DNA from: Aromatoleum tolulyticum | GTDB taxonomy: Bacteria > Pseudomonadota > Gammaproteobacteria > Burkholderiales > Rhodocyclaceae | Length of the DNA stretch: 64,000 bases | NCBI RefSeq assembly: GCF_900156155.1 | Contig: NZ_FTMD01000002.1 | Location: 62,001-126,000, forward strand | Direction: 5' to 3' | Part shown: positions 42,937 to 52,009 of the stretch, piece by piece | Position numbering within the stretch: the first letter of the stretch is position 1 | Layout of the letters: the number at the start of each line of letters is the position of its first letter | Notes under the pieces: model-generated | Told to the model about the DNA's origin: nothing | Database searches by the model: none | What the model saw: the letters and a program-made list of their open reading frames with translations, nothing else | Program-made: the position numbers and the translations under genes

Positions 42937-45725
42937 GCGATGGCGCGCGCCAGCACGCCGATGGTCGGCGCCCACTCCTCGCCGGGTTTTTTCTTGCGCG
43001 TGACCAGCGTGAGTTGCGCTGGGGCGAAGACGTTGGCGTTGTGGGTGACCGGCGTGGTGATGAGGTACTGCGCGCGCGTGGCGCGCAGGAAGGTGCCGAC
43101 ACGGTCGATGTTGGCGACGTCGAGGTGGGCGAAGGGTTCGTCGATGAAGACGAAGCCGCCGGGGCGCGCGTCGTCCATCAGCAGCGCGATCAGCAGGATC
43201 AGGGACTTCATCACCTGCTGGCCGCCGGAGGCTTCGCCGTCGTTGAGGCCGACGGCGCCCTTGCGGTCGAAGTCGAAGCGCACTTCGAGTCCGGCGTGGC
43301 CGAGCGAGAGGTCGTCGTTGCCCAGCGCGGGGGCGGGGCAATCCACGCCGACGCCGGCGAGTTCGCCGAGCGCCTTGAGGTTCTTGCCGTACTGGCGCAC
43401 GGTGGCCCGCAGTTTGGCGATGTAGGCGGAGCGCGCCTCTTCGGTGAGCCGGCGGGCGGTCGCGCAATAGCCTTGGCGCTCCTGGAAGTCGCGTTCGCGC
43501 TGGGCGACGTCGGCCTTGAGGCGTTCCGACAGGGTGATGACCGTCGGATCCTTGACCCAGTCGCCTTCGTCGAGGCGCGCGCGCAGGCGGTCGCGCTCGC
43601 GCCTTGCTGCGGCGGCGTTTTCGTAGCGTTCGGCCAGCAGCGCGATCTCGGCGGGGTCGCGCCAGTGCGCGGGCATGCCGCGGCGCAGGGAGCGCAGGCG
43701 CTGGATGCGCTGCGCCTGGGCGTGGCGGCGCGGTGCGGCGCCGGTTTCGAGCTCGGTGATGCGGCTGTCGATGGCGCGCAGCTCGCGGTTGCGCCGGTCG
43801 ATCTCGATGACGACTCCGTTGATGCGGCCGCCGAGTTCGTCCAGCGCCCCCTGCGCGTCGGCTCGCTGCGCGATGGCCGCGGTGAGCGCGGCACGGGCGG
43901 CGGGCAGGGCGGCTTCGGCCTCGGCGTAGGTTTCGGCCTTTGCGGCAAGCAGCTGTGCGGATTGCAGGCCCAGCAGGCGCTGGCGCAGGGTGGTGAGTTC
44001 GTCGGCAGCCTTGGCGACCCGGGGACGCAGGTGCTGGAGCTGGCGATCGAGCCCGGCGATGTCCTCTTCGAGTTGGGTGATGCGCGCCTGGCGGGCGAGT
44101 TCACCGAAGTGGAATTCGGCGGGGCGACCCAGGTGGCGGGCGCCGCGCCGCTCGCGGTGGTAGGCGTCGCGGGTGATCCATTCGACCTCGCGCGGCAGGT
44201 CGCGGGCCGCGTCGACACTGTCGACGCGGCGGATGCGGTTGAGCAGATCTGCCAGCCAGCGCGGGGCCGGGGCCGAGAAGCGCGCGACCTCGGCGAGGCT
44301 GCGGGCGACTGCGGGCGGGGCCTCCTCGCGCTCCGGCACCACGAAGTGGCGGAAGCGTTCGCGCTCGCCGAGCGCCCACGCGGCATGGCGGTCGGACTCG
44401 CGCTCGAGGAGGATGACGTGGCGGTAGGGGCGCAGCACGGCTTCGAGCGCAGCCTGCCAGGTCGCGTCGGTGACCTCGATGACCTCGGCAAGGCCGCAGT
44501 GGGCGATGCCTTCGGCGTCCAGCACGGCACGGAAGCGGGCGACCTCGGGGTCTGACGGCGGCCCGGAGCGGCTCTTGGCATTGCGCAGCGAAGTGGTCTT
44601 GTCCTCGAATTCGGCGACGAGGGTGCGCTCGCGCGCCTTCATTTCACGCAGCGCGGCTTCGGCCGATTCGTGCTGCGCCTCGAGCGCGACGGCGTCGGCG
44701 CCGTGCTCGGCGGCGAGTTGGGCACGCAGGTTGTCGCGCTCGGTAATGAGCTTCTCGAGATCGCGCACCGCGTCGTGCGCTTCGAGGTGGGTCGTCCCGG
44801 CCGCGTCGAGTTCCGCGCGCAGCGTGGTGCGCCGGCTTTCCGCTTCCGCCTTTTCGGCCTGTACCGCGTCCAGTCGCTGGCGGGCGGCGCGGCGCTCGGT
44901 TTGCCTGAGCGCGTATTCACCACGCTGGCGGGCAAGCTCGCCACGCTCGGCGGCAACGTCGCGTGCGAGCTCGGCGGCCTCCAGGCGCGGGACGATCTCG
45001 GCCTCGAGCGCGTGCGTCTCGTCAGCGAGCTGTTTCCACTGCAGGTAGTTGTCGGCTTCGAGGCGCCGTCCCTCGGCCTGTGCACGCAGGCGGTCGAGGT
45101 CGAGGCTGAGGTCGCCGAGTTCGCGCTCGGCGCTCTTCTGTTCCTCGCGTGCCGCCTGGTAGTTGTCGAGCACCTCCTTGTCGCCGAAGACGTCGAAGAC
45201 GAGCTCGAGCAGCGCGCGCGGGGAGTATTCGCACAGCTTGTCGGTGTCGCCCTGTTCGAGCGCGAGCACCTTCGAGATTGCGGGCGTGAGTCCGCCCCAG
45301 GCGAGCCGGTTCTGGTAGTCGCGCAGGCCGATCCAGTCTTCGGTCTGCTCCAGCGCCTCGATGGGCTGGTCGCCGTCGATGATGGCGTAATCGCGCGTCC
45401 ATTCGCCACCCGCACGGCGGATGCGGCAGGCGAGGGTGACTTCGTCGTGCAGGCAGGGGAAGAACGGACGGCGGCCGGACGTGCCGGGCTTGTTCGCGAC
45501 GACGGCGCGGATCCACGCAAAGCTGCGTTCGGCGCGGCGTACGTAGCGGCGGAAGTCGCGCTTGCCGGAGCAGCGCAGCGCGAACAGGGTGCGCAGGGCG
45601 TCGAGCAGCGTCGTCTTGCCCGAGCCGTTGGGGCCGACGATGGTGATGATCTGTGCGTCCAGTGGCAGCGTGAACCGGCGCCAGTAGTCCCAGTGGACGA
45701 GTTCCAGTTGCTTGATGTGGAACAT
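42933..45725 (-). CDS. SMC-like ATPase of a MukBEF/MksBEF/Wadjet-type complex
   Basis: A 930-residue chromosome-structure ATPase. Walker A VGPNGSGKTTLLDALRTLF is near residue 35; long coiled coils follow; the C-terminal head carries the signature EASGGQQVMKSLILLIALLMDD and Walker B FVFIDEPFAHLD. The middle (about 440-560) looks like a hinge. MukB is about 1480 residues and MksB/JetC about 1000-1100, so the arms are short. The gene is third of a coupled set: kleisin-like, MksE-like, SMC. No JetD-type nuclease gene is adjacent, which argues against a complete Wadjet plasmid-defence system and for a chromosomal condensin. Confidence 0.88.
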   Translation of the reverse strand: MFHIKQLELVHWDYWRRFTLPLDAQIITIVGPNGSGKTTLLDALRTLFALRCSGKRDFRRYVRRAERSFAWIRAVVANKPGTSGRRPFFPCLHDEVTLACRIRRAGGEWTRDYAIIDGDQPIEALEQTEDWIGLRDYQNRLAWGGLTPAISKVLALEQGDTDKLCEYSPRALLELVFDVFGDKEVLDNYQAAREEQKSAERELGDLSLDLDRLRAQAEGRRLEADNYLQWKQLADETHALEAEIVPRLEAAELARDVAAERGELARQRGEYALRQTERRAARQRLDAVQAEKAEAESRRTTLRAELDAAGTTHLEAHDAVRDLEKLITERDNLRAQLAAEHGADAVALEAQHESAEAALREMKARERTLVAEFEDKTTSLRNAKSRSGPPSDPEVARFRAVLDAEGIAHCGLAEVIEVTDATWQAALEAVLRPYRHVILLERESDRHAAWALGERERFRHFVVPEREEAPPAVARSLAEVARFSAPAPRWLADLLNRIRRVDSVDAARDLPREVEWITRDAYHRERRGARHLGRPAEFHFGELARQARITQLEEDIAGLDRQLQHLRPRVAKAADELTTLRQRLLGLQSAQLLAAKAETYAEAEAALPAARAALTAAIAQRADAQGALDELGGRINGVVIEIDRRNRELRAIDSRITELETGAAPRRHAQAQRIQRLRSLRRGMPAHWRDPAEIALLAERYENAAAARRERDRLRARLDEGDWVKDPTVITLSERLKADVAQRERDFQERQGYCATARRLTEEARSAYIAKLRATVRQYGKNLKALGELAGVGVDCPAPALGNDDLSLGHAGLEVRFDFDRKGAVGLNDGEASGGQQVMKSLILLIALLMDDARPGGFVFIDEPFAHLDVANIDRVGTFLRATRAQYLITTPVTHNANVFAPAQLTLVTRKKKPGEEWAPTIGVLARAIA

Positions 45726-46432
45726 CAGGCGTCTTCCTCTTGGTCATCGACGTCGGGCAGGACTTCGGCCGCCTCGAAGGCGTTGGCCGCGGGAACGGCG
45801 TGTCCTGCGTTCTTCAGCACATCGGCGAGCGTGCCGTGGATGATGCGGTCGGCAAGCACACGATAGTCGAGCGCGACGTCGAGCAGGGGCCCTTCGTACA
45901 GCACGCCGTTGCGCCGCTCGATGAAGCCCAGGCGCGCGAGTTTGCCGAGCATGAAGTTCTTGACCTTGGTCTTGCCGCCCAGCAGCGGGCCGAAGTCGGC
46001 AATGAGCGACGCTTCCGTGAGTCCGCCGGAGACCGTGTCGCCGTGGACGACCGGTTTTTCGGCGCCGAACATGTCGCCCTGGCCGTCGTCGGCCAGTTCG
46101 CGCCGGGTCACCTGGCGCTCGCGTTTGGGCAGGATGATCAGCGACCAGACGACGACGAGCAGCGCGACCTCGTCGCGCGTGAGCCCGACGTTGCTTGCGG
46201 CGTATTCGCGCCTTGCGCCGAACACCGGCTCGAGCATTTCCGGGGTGAGCACGGCGGCAACGTGGCCGGCGTAGGGGTTGTCCTGGAGCTGCAGTCCGAC
46301 GGCTGCGAGGCGGTGGTCGAGTTCCACGCGGAAGGTTTCGTCGACCAGCGCGCGGCGCACGAGCCGATCGTTGCGCGGAAGCCAGCGGTGGGCGAGCAGG
46401 CGCGCGGTGAGGGTCTTGAGTTCGTGTTCCAT
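45725..46432 (-). CDS. MksE/JetB-like condensin subunit (DUF4194-like)
   Basis: A 235-residue protein with winged-helix character (LTRDEVALLVVVWSLIILPK; KTKVKNFMLGKLARLGFIERRNGVLYEGPLLD) in the middle position of a kleisin/E/SMC gene trio, the place of MukE, MksE and JetB. It would bind the kleisin and regulate DNA entry. Stop and start share one base with both neighbours (TGATG). Identification rests largely on context and length. Confidence 0.78.
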   Translation of the reverse strand: MEHELKTLTARLLAHRWLPRNDRLVRRALVDETFRVELDHRLAAVGLQLQDNPYAGHVAAVLTPEMLEPVFGARREYAASNVGLTRDEVALLVVVWSLIILPKRERQVTRRELADDGQGDMFGAEKPVVHGDTVSGGLTEASLIADFGPLLGGKTKVKNFMLGKLARLGFIERRNGVLYEGPLLDVALDYRVLADRIIHGTLADVLKNAGHAVPAANAFEAAEVLPDVDDQEEDA

Positions 46433-47739
46433 CAGGCGTCCATGAGGGGGCGCGCGTTCGCGGATTCGGGCGCTGCGGAGGCCTCCTGGCGGGGGATCAC
46501 CCGGCCTTCGGACATGGCAGCGATCTCGTCTTCGCCGACCGGTACGAGCGTATCGCCGAAGTGGACATCCACGGGAAGGCGCATGAAGTCGCCCACCGGG
46601 CCGTCGGCGGGGCCTGCGGACTCGCCGTCGGCGAGCAGTGCCAGGAGCGACAGGCGGTAGGAGGCGGGCGCAAAGCCGCCGCCGGCCACCACGGAGTGCA
46701 GCGGGGCGGAGGCCGGCAGGGTGTCGAGCCGCCGTGCAAAGTGTTCGAGGAGCGCGAGATCGTCCTGCTCGGGCGCCGCGTTTACGGCGGCGGCGTCCGG
46801 GGGCGGCAGTGCGGTGTCGGTTTCGCTGGCGCGGACCTCGTCGGAGAGCACGCTTTCGGCGCGGTCGATGAGCTCGTGGCCGCCCGCGAGCAGCGGCACC
46901 TCGGGCACCACGAGGAGAGCTCCCTCGGCGAAAGCGGCGAAGGTGGCGGCGTCGAGGCCGCGCAGCCACGCCGCAACGTCGGACGAGGAGATGCCCGATG
47001 CGCCCAGGGTGACGCGCTGCGCCTCGATCTTGTTGAGCGCACGCTGGAAACTCGCGTCGGCGCGTGCGAGCCTGGACTGGGCGAGGCCGATGCGCTGTGC
47101 GATGCGCGCGATTTCGAAGTCGACTTCGGGGTCGGCCAGCAGGCCCTTGAGAATCTCGGTGCCGCGCCCGAGCCAGCGTTCGTTGGCGGAAAGGCGGCGA
47201 CGTGCGCCGAGGATCTGGAACTCCGAACCAGAGGCGATCGCCTCCTCGAAGTGCCAGGTGAGGTCGTTGAGTTTGGAGAGCAGGTGGCCGAGCGCTTCGG
47301 GCGTGACGCTGCCGACCGCCTGCAGGCCGGCGAGCTGGGCGGTGAGGAAACCCAGTTCCGCGTCCTCTTCGGCCGAGAAGCGCAGCAGCATGGCGATGGC
47401 CGCCACGGCGTTGCGGCCGAGGTCCGAGAGGTGGTAATTGCCGTCGTCCGCATAGGCGAGCAGCTGGTTGTCGCGCAGGCGCTTCAGGACGGTTTCGAGC
47501 TTCACCGGGTCGAGGTAGGTGAAGCGCGCGCGCAGGGCGTCGGGCGACCAGCGCGGCGCTTCCGCCTCCTGACCGATCTCGCGCAGCACCAGCAGGCGCA
47601 GCATGACCTCCGCCTCGGAGCCGCGGAACAGCGTGATGAAGGCGTCGATCAGCGGTCGCGCCGCGGCGAGCGGCGCGAGTTCGGGCACGTCATCCGCGGC
47701 AACGCCGGGGGCGAGGAAATCGACGAGCTCAGGCGTCAT
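46432..47739 (-). CDS. MksF/JetA-like kleisin subunit
   Basis: A 435-residue protein starting the condensin operon. It is helical, with a winged-helix-like N-terminal part (FTYLDPVKLETVLKRLRDNQLLAYADDGNYHLSDLG, split by charged loops) and a long helical middle (ELGFLTAQLAGLQAVG; ILKGLLADPEVDFEIARIAQRIGLAQ). The N-terminal wHTH plus helical linker fits the kleisin JetA/MksF. Followed by the E and SMC genes with one-base overlaps. It starts 21 bases after the prfB stop, on the other side, so the trio may be co-transcribed with prfB. Confidence 0.76.
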   Translation of the reverse strand: MTPELVDFLAPGVAADDVPELAPLAAARPLIDAFITLFRGSEAEVMLRLLVLREIGQEAEAPRWSPDALRARFTYLDPVKLETVLKRLRDNQLLAYADDGNYHLSDLGRNAVAAIAMLLRFSAEEDAELGFLTAQLAGLQAVGSVTPEALGHLLSKLNDLTWHFEEAIASGSEFQILGARRRLSANERWLGRGTEILKGLLADPEVDFEIARIAQRIGLAQSRLARADASFQRALNKIEAQRVTLGASGISSSDVAAWLRGLDAATFAAFAEGALLVVPEVPLLAGGHELIDRAESVLSDEVRASETDTALPPPDAAAVNAAPEQDDLALLEHFARRLDTLPASAPLHSVVAGGGFAPASYRLSLLALLADGESAGPADGPVGDFMRLPVDVHFGDTLVPVGEDEIAAMSEGRVIPRQEASAAPESANARPLMDA

Positions 47740-47760
47740 GCGTGCGCGCGGGCAGGGCGC

Positions 47761-48865
47761 TTACACACCCTGCTTGAGGCTCGCCGCGATGAAGTCGTCC
47801 AGGTCGCCGTCGAGCACGGCCTGGGTGTTGCCGACTTCGTAGTTGGTGCGCAGGTCCTTGATGCGCGACTGGTCGAGCACGTAGGAACGGATCTGGTGGC
47901 CCCAGCCGATGTCGCTCTTGGAGTCTTCCAGCTTCTGCTGCTCGGCCTGGCGCTTGCGCAGCTCCAGTTCGTACAGGCGCGCCTTCAGCATGGACATCGC
48001 TTCGGCCTTGTTCTTGTGCTGCGAGCGGTCGTTCTGGCATTGCACGACGACGCCGGTGGGCTCGTGCGTGATGCGCACCGCGGAGTCCGTCTTGTTGATG
48101 TGCTGGCCGCCGGCGCCGGACGCGCGGTAGGTGTCGATGCGCAGGTCGGCCGGATTGATGTCGATCTCGATCGAGTCGTCGACTTCCGGATATACGAACA
48201 CCGACGAGAAGCTGGTATGACGGCGCGCGTTGGAGTCGAACGGACTCTTGCGCACGAGGCGGTGGATGCCCGTTTCGGTGCGCAGGAAACCGTAGGCGTA
48301 GTCCCCGCTGACCTTGATCGTGGCGCCCTTGATGCCGGCGACTTCGCCCTCGGACTCTTCCATGAGCTCGACCGCGAAACCCTTGCGCTCGCAGTAGCGC
48401 AGGTACATGCGCTCGAGCATGCCTGCCCAGTCCTGGGCTTCGGTGCCGCCGGCGCCGGCCTGGATTTCGATGAAGCAGGAATTCGGATCCATCGGATTCG
48501 AGAACATCCGGCGGAATTCGAGTGCGTGCACCTTCGCTTCGAGCGGGGCGAGGTCGCCTTCGACGGCGCTCAGGGTGTCCTCGTCGTCCTCGGCCTGAGC
48601 GAGTTCGAACAGGTCCTTGAGGTCGATGGACGATTGCTCGATGTCGCGCAGGTTGACGACGATATCGTCGAGCTGACGTTTTTCCTTGCCGAGTTCCTGA
48701 GCCTTCTCGGCATTGTTCCAGACGGCCGGATCTTCCAGCGCGCGGGTTACTTCTTCGAGCTTCGACGCCTTTTCGTCGTAGTCAAAGATACCTCCGAAGT
48801 TCGCGACCGCGGGCCTGCAGGTCGTCGAGTTTCTGGGAAATGGCGTTGATGCGTTCGGCTTCCAT
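47761..48865 (-). CDS. prfB: Peptide chain release factor 2, with programmed +1 frameshift
   Basis: RF2 is read in two frames: ATG 48865 to the in-frame TGA at 48784-48782 (27 codons before the stop), then the +1 frame from 48783 to 47761, giving about 367 residues, close to the 365 of E. coli. The tripeptide SPF in the codon-recognition loop ([11 protein letters not shown]) marks recognition of UGA and [13 protein letters not shown] is the peptidyl-transferase GGQ loop. RF2 controls its own level, because low RF2 promotes the frameshift. It would look like two broken genes to a simple caller. Confidence 0.95.
48781..48797 (-). promoter_or_regulatory. prfB: prfB frameshift site CTT-TGA-C with upstream Shine-Dalgarno-like element
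   Basis: The minus strand reads CGGAGGTATCTTTGAC. The CTT codon (48787-48785) is followed by in-frame TGA and a C, and the GGAGG three bases earlier acts as the internal ribosome site that pushes the ribosome by one base. The same layout occurs in E. coli (AGGGGGTATCTTTGAC). Confidence 0.95.
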
Positions 48866-48961
48866 GGCGGGGCTCCGGGCGATTCTGGGAAACCGATAAG
48901 TATACCCCGATCGGATCGCGCCGCGCTTGCCCCGGGGCGAGGTCTTTCGGGCGATGCCAAA

Positions 48962-48989
48962 ACAACGGCGACCCGCGGGTCGCCGTTGT
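48962..48989 (-). terminator. Rho-independent terminator of ompW
   Basis: CAACGGCGACCCG and CGGGTCGCCGTTG form a perfect 13-bp stem with no loop bases, extended by A-T pairs, 20 bases after the ompW stop. On the minus strand it is followed by GTTTTGG. The stem would fold with a small loop from its centre. Confidence 0.82.
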
Positions 48990-49009
48990 GTGTGCCGGGG
49001 AGGGTCGTA

Positions 49010-49687
49010 TCAGAACTTGTAGCCGATGCCGACCATGTACACCCACGGATCGATCTCGACACTGACCTTGACCTTCCCGAGCACGGGGTGCCGGGCGGTG
49101 GCGTGACTGTCGATGCCGATACGCCACACGGCCGCGTTCAGGACAACCCGGTCGGTCAGCATGTAGTCGATGCCGGCCTGCAGGGCGAGCCCCCACGAGT
49201 CCTCGCGATCGAGGTGGGAAAAGCCCTGGGCCTTGCGCCCGTCTGTCAGGTCTTCATTGAAGAAGGTGGTGTAGTTGATGCCGGCGCCGACATACGGCTG
49301 CCACTTCGAGCTGGAATCCAGGGGGAAGTACTGCAGCGTAACGGTCGGCGGCAGTTGCTCGATGGTGGCGAGCTTGCCGTTGAGGCCTGCGGGCAGCCCC
49401 TTGACGCTGACGCTGTGCTTGAACGGGGTGGCGGCGAGCAGTTCGACGCCGACGTGATCGGTCAGCATGTAACCGAACGTCAGGCCGAGCTGGGTGTCGT
49501 CGCTCACCGTGGCATTGGATCCTGCGATCTTGCCGGTGGCGCTGGACGAGACGTCGGACCCGCCCATTTCCGGGGCTACCCGCGCCGCACCCGCGCGGAC
49601 GACGAAGTCTCCCGCCTTGTAGGCGTGTGCAAAGGGGCTTGCAGTGCCCAGGGCGAGCATGGAGGCGATGACGAGCGATTTTTTCAT
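49010..49687 (-). CDS. ompW: OmpW-family outer-membrane protein
   Basis: A 225-residue outer-membrane beta-barrel: signal peptide [21 protein letters not shown], then [39 protein letters not shown] and the C-terminal aromatic strand [10 protein letters not shown]. OmpW is an eight-stranded channel for small hydrophobic molecules. The TTGAC-N4-GTCAA palindrome upstream suggests FNR-type control by oxygen, as known for enterobacterial ompW. A clear terminator follows. Confidence 0.95.
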   Translation of the reverse strand: MKKSLVIASMLALGTASPFAHAYKAGDFVVRAGAARVAPEMGGSDVSSSATGKIAGSNATVSDDTQLGLTFGYMLTDHVGVELLAATPFKHSVSVKGLPAGLNGKLATIEQLPPTVTLQYFPLDSSSKWQPYVGAGINYTTFFNEDLTDGRKAQGFSHLDREDSWGLALQAGIDYMLTDRVVLNAAVWRIGIDSHATARHPVLGKVKVSVEIDPWVYMVGIGYKF

Positions 49688-50028
49688 GAGCTACTCCTCT
49701 TGCATGACGCGAATGAATTGTGGGGCATATTACCCACTTTTCAGGCGTGGCTATGTGCATTGCACAAAAATTTCACTCATGTTTGACGAAAGTCAAAAGA
49801 AACCCATGATGCCAGTGTGGGATGTATCCATCCGGGGTCGAGGCAGGTTGTCAGCGGGTTTCCGGCCGGCTCCGAGACGAGCGACATCTGTTGCTTGAAG
49901 ATCCGGTCGTCCCGTTCGTTCACTGCAGGGCGGAAATGTGCCCGCTTTTGTTGCAGTGCCTCAAAGAGAAACGGTTCTACGGATGCAGCCGGAACTCAGC
50001 TCTCGAAGCAGGAGCGAGCCGCCGCGGT
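49688..50028. other. 341-bp region between ompW and the acetyltransferase gene
   Basis: Divergent promoter region. It contains the FNR-type palindrome at 49783-49796. An open frame upstream of the acetyltransferase start exists but has no ribosome site. Nothing else is seen. Confidence 0.5.
49783..49796. promoter_or_regulatory. FNR/Anr-type box before ompW
   Basis: TTGAC and GTCAA are separated by GAAA in a perfect palindrome, close to the FNR consensus TTGAT-N4-ATCAA. It lies 96 bases before the ompW start. Confidence 0.6.
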
Positions 50029-50565
50029 ATGATGGCGCACCGCCCGAAACGAACGCCCGAGAAAATACACGTGTCCGTCGAAGTCATTCGTGCCGATTAT
50101 CACGACCCCGTTCATGCAAATGCCATTATCGAGTTGCTGGACGCCTATGCGCGCGACCCGATGGGCGGCGGCGAGGCGTTGCCTGCCGAGGTCAAGGAAA
50201 GGGTCGTGCGCGAGCTTGCGCGCCTGCCGCATGCGTTCAGCCTGATCGCCTACGCGGATGGCGTCGCGGTAGGGCTGGCGAATTGCTTCGAAGCGTTTTC
50301 CACCTTCGCCGCAAGGCCGTTGATCAACATCCACGATTTCGTCGTTCTCGCGGAATACCGCGGACGTGGGGTGAGCCAGGATCTTTTGGAGGCGGTGGAA
50401 GCCGCGGCCAGGGAGCGGGGATGCTGCAAGATCACGCTGGAGGTGCTCAGCGGGAATGAAGCGGCGCGGGCGGCATATGCGAAGTTCGGTTTTCGCGATT
50501 ACACGCTCGACGTGCGCGCAGGCAGTGCGCTGTTCTGGCAGAAGCCGCTCGGGAATCACGACTAA
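50029..50565 (+). CDS. GNAT-family N-acetyltransferase
   Basis: An acetyltransferase of about 178 residues. The acetyl-CoA pyrophosphate loop is VLAEYRGRGVSQDLL, followed by ITLEVLSGNEAARAAYAKFGFRDYTL, the usual GNAT end. The start is uncertain: ATG at 50029 or 50032 gives a slightly long N-terminus, and GTG 50071 (VSVEVIRADY) is nearer to a typical GNAT start. The substrate cannot be told. Confidence 0.85.
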   Translation: MMAHRPKRTPEKIHVSVEVIRADYHDPVHANAIIELLDAYARDPMGGGEALPAEVKERVVRELARLPHAFSLIAYADGVAVGLANCFEAFSTFAARPLINIHDFVVLAEYRGRGVSQDLLEAVEAAARERGCCKITLEVLSGNEAARAAYAKFGFRDYTLDVRAGSALFWQKPLGNHD

Positions 50566-50623
50566 CCGAGCGATCGCTCGCGGCGGTTTGCGGTGCGCGC
50601 GCCCGCGTACCCGGATCAGCCGA

Positions 50624-51298
50624 TCATCGACGCTTCCGTTCGTTCGCCGGCGGCGTATGCAGGGTGGAGGAACGGGAAAGTCCCATTGCGTCCTGCCAGT
50701 CTGCCGGCAGCCACGCGAGATCGGCCGGTTCATCGATGTCGTGCAGGGGGCGCGCCGTGCTTGCGTGCCAGCCCAGTCGGCCGATCCGGCACAGGGTTTC
50801 GAAGGCCACGCCGTCAGTACTCCAGGGCATGTGTTCGAACAGACTGGTGTGGAAGCGACGGAGTGCGAGCAGCGCGTAGCCGCCATCGACGGTCGGAACG
50901 ATCGCGGCATCGTGATGTGCGAGCGCCGCTGCGGCGTCGCGCAGGTGTTGCGCCGTCAGGCCGGGGCAGTCGGTGCCGATCAGGATCACTTCTTCGCCGG
51001 CGTCGGTCGCTCGCGAAGCAGCACGCGCCATGCGCATGCCGAGATCGCCGTCGCCCTGTGCGCTCCACGCGAGGCGCTCGGGCAAGCCGAGCGTCGTCCA
51101 GACCGGGTCCGCGGGGGACGGCGTTACACAGAGTTCGACCGGCCCCACATCCGCATGCAAGGCTGTGTGCGCGGCATGTTCCAGCATGCGCCTGGCCAGT
51201 CGCGCCGTGCCGTCCCGTCCGAGCGCGGGAATCAGGCGTGTCTTCGCGAATCCGCCGATCGGTGCCTTCGCGATGATGACGATCCGGGCGCGCCTCAC
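50624..51298 (-). CDS. TIGR04282-type glycosyltransferase (DUF2064)
   Basis: A 224-residue protein: IVIIAKAPIGGFAKTRLIPALG, ILIGTDCPGLTAQHL and IVPTVDGGYALLAL identify the DUF2064/TIGR04282 nucleotidyl-sugar-transferase-like family. The start is GTG 51298, sharing bases with the stop of the GT2 gene (GTGA). The two are regularly paired in proteobacteria. Product unknown. Confidence 0.88.
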   Translation of the reverse strand: MRRARIVIIAKAPIGGFAKTRLIPALGRDGTARLARRMLEHAAHTALHADVGPVELCVTPSPADPVWTTLGLPERLAWSAQGDGDLGMRMARAASRATDAGEEVILIGTDCPGLTAQHLRDAAAALAHHDAAIVPTVDGGYALLALRRFHTSLFEHMPWSTDGVAFETLCRIGRLGWHASTARPLHDIDEPADLAWLPADWQDAMGLSRSSTLHTPPANERKRR

Positions 51299-51969
51299 CG
51301 GTAGGCCTCGGCCAGTTCGCGTGCCGGCCGGCCACGCCAGTACGCCCAACGCAAGCGCCACATCAGGAAGATCGTGCGCCACACGCCGCGGCTCTCCCAG
51401 CGTCGGCCGGACGTGGCAACCCGGCTGCCGAGGCACGCCGGGCGCGAGCGACTGCGCAGGCGACGGGAGATTTCGATGTCCTCCATGAGGGGTTGATCGG
51501 GAAAGCCCCCGACCGCGTCGTATGCGTCGCGGGTCATGAAGATTGCCTGATCGCCGGTTGCGATGCCGGTCAGGCGGGAACGCCAGTTCATCATCGTGGC
51601 GACCACGCGCAGCATGACGGGAGTGCCGACGATCGTGACGTCGAAGCGCCCCCACTCGTAGCCGGAATCCAGGTGCGCCGCGATGCGGGGCAGGGCGTCT
51701 GGTGGAAGTTCGGTGTCCGCATGCAGGAAGATCAGCACGTCCCCCGTCGATCGGGCAGCGCCCGCGTTCATCTGGGCCGCACGCCCGCGCGCGCTCCGGA
51801 TGACCCTGAAGCCCGCTTGTTCGGCCAGTCGGACGGTATCGTCGGCACTTCCGCCATCGACGATCACGATTTCCACGCTTCGCTGCGCCAGGGGGCCGAG
51901 CTGCGCGGCCAGCCGTGGCAGGTTTGCCGCTTCGTTCAGCACCGGTATGACGATGGTAAAGCTCATCAT
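51295..51969 (-). CDS. TIGR04283-type family 2 glycosyltransferase
   Basis: A 224-residue GT2 enzyme: FTIVIPVLNEAANLPRL, IVDGGSADDTV, ILFLHADTELPP with the metal-binding acid pair, and PLMEDIEISRRLR near the C-terminus. The GAGGAAG ribosome site precedes the first of two adjacent Met codons. It is co-translated with the DUF2064 gene. The pair may work on a lipid- or membrane-linked sugar; no other sugar gene is close. Confidence 0.9.
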   Translation of the reverse strand: MMSFTIVIPVLNEAANLPRLAAQLGPLAQRSVEIVIVDGGSADDTVRLAEQAGFRVIRSARGRAAQMNAGAARSTGDVLIFLHADTELPPDALPRIAAHLDSGYEWGRFDVTIVGTPVMLRVVATMMNWRSRLTGIATGDQAIFMTRDAYDAVGGFPDQPLMEDIEISRRLRSRSRPACLGSRVATSGRRWESRGVWRTIFLMWRLRWAYWRGRPARELAEAYR

Positions 51970-52009
51970 GCTTGCTTCCTCGATGGTTCCCCGACAATGA
52001 CCGTCCGGG

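Noticed and set aside
42933-47739. Complete Wadjet (JetABCD) defence system
   Set aside because: No JetD-like nuclease gene occurs on either side; neighbours are prfB and a LysE exporter.
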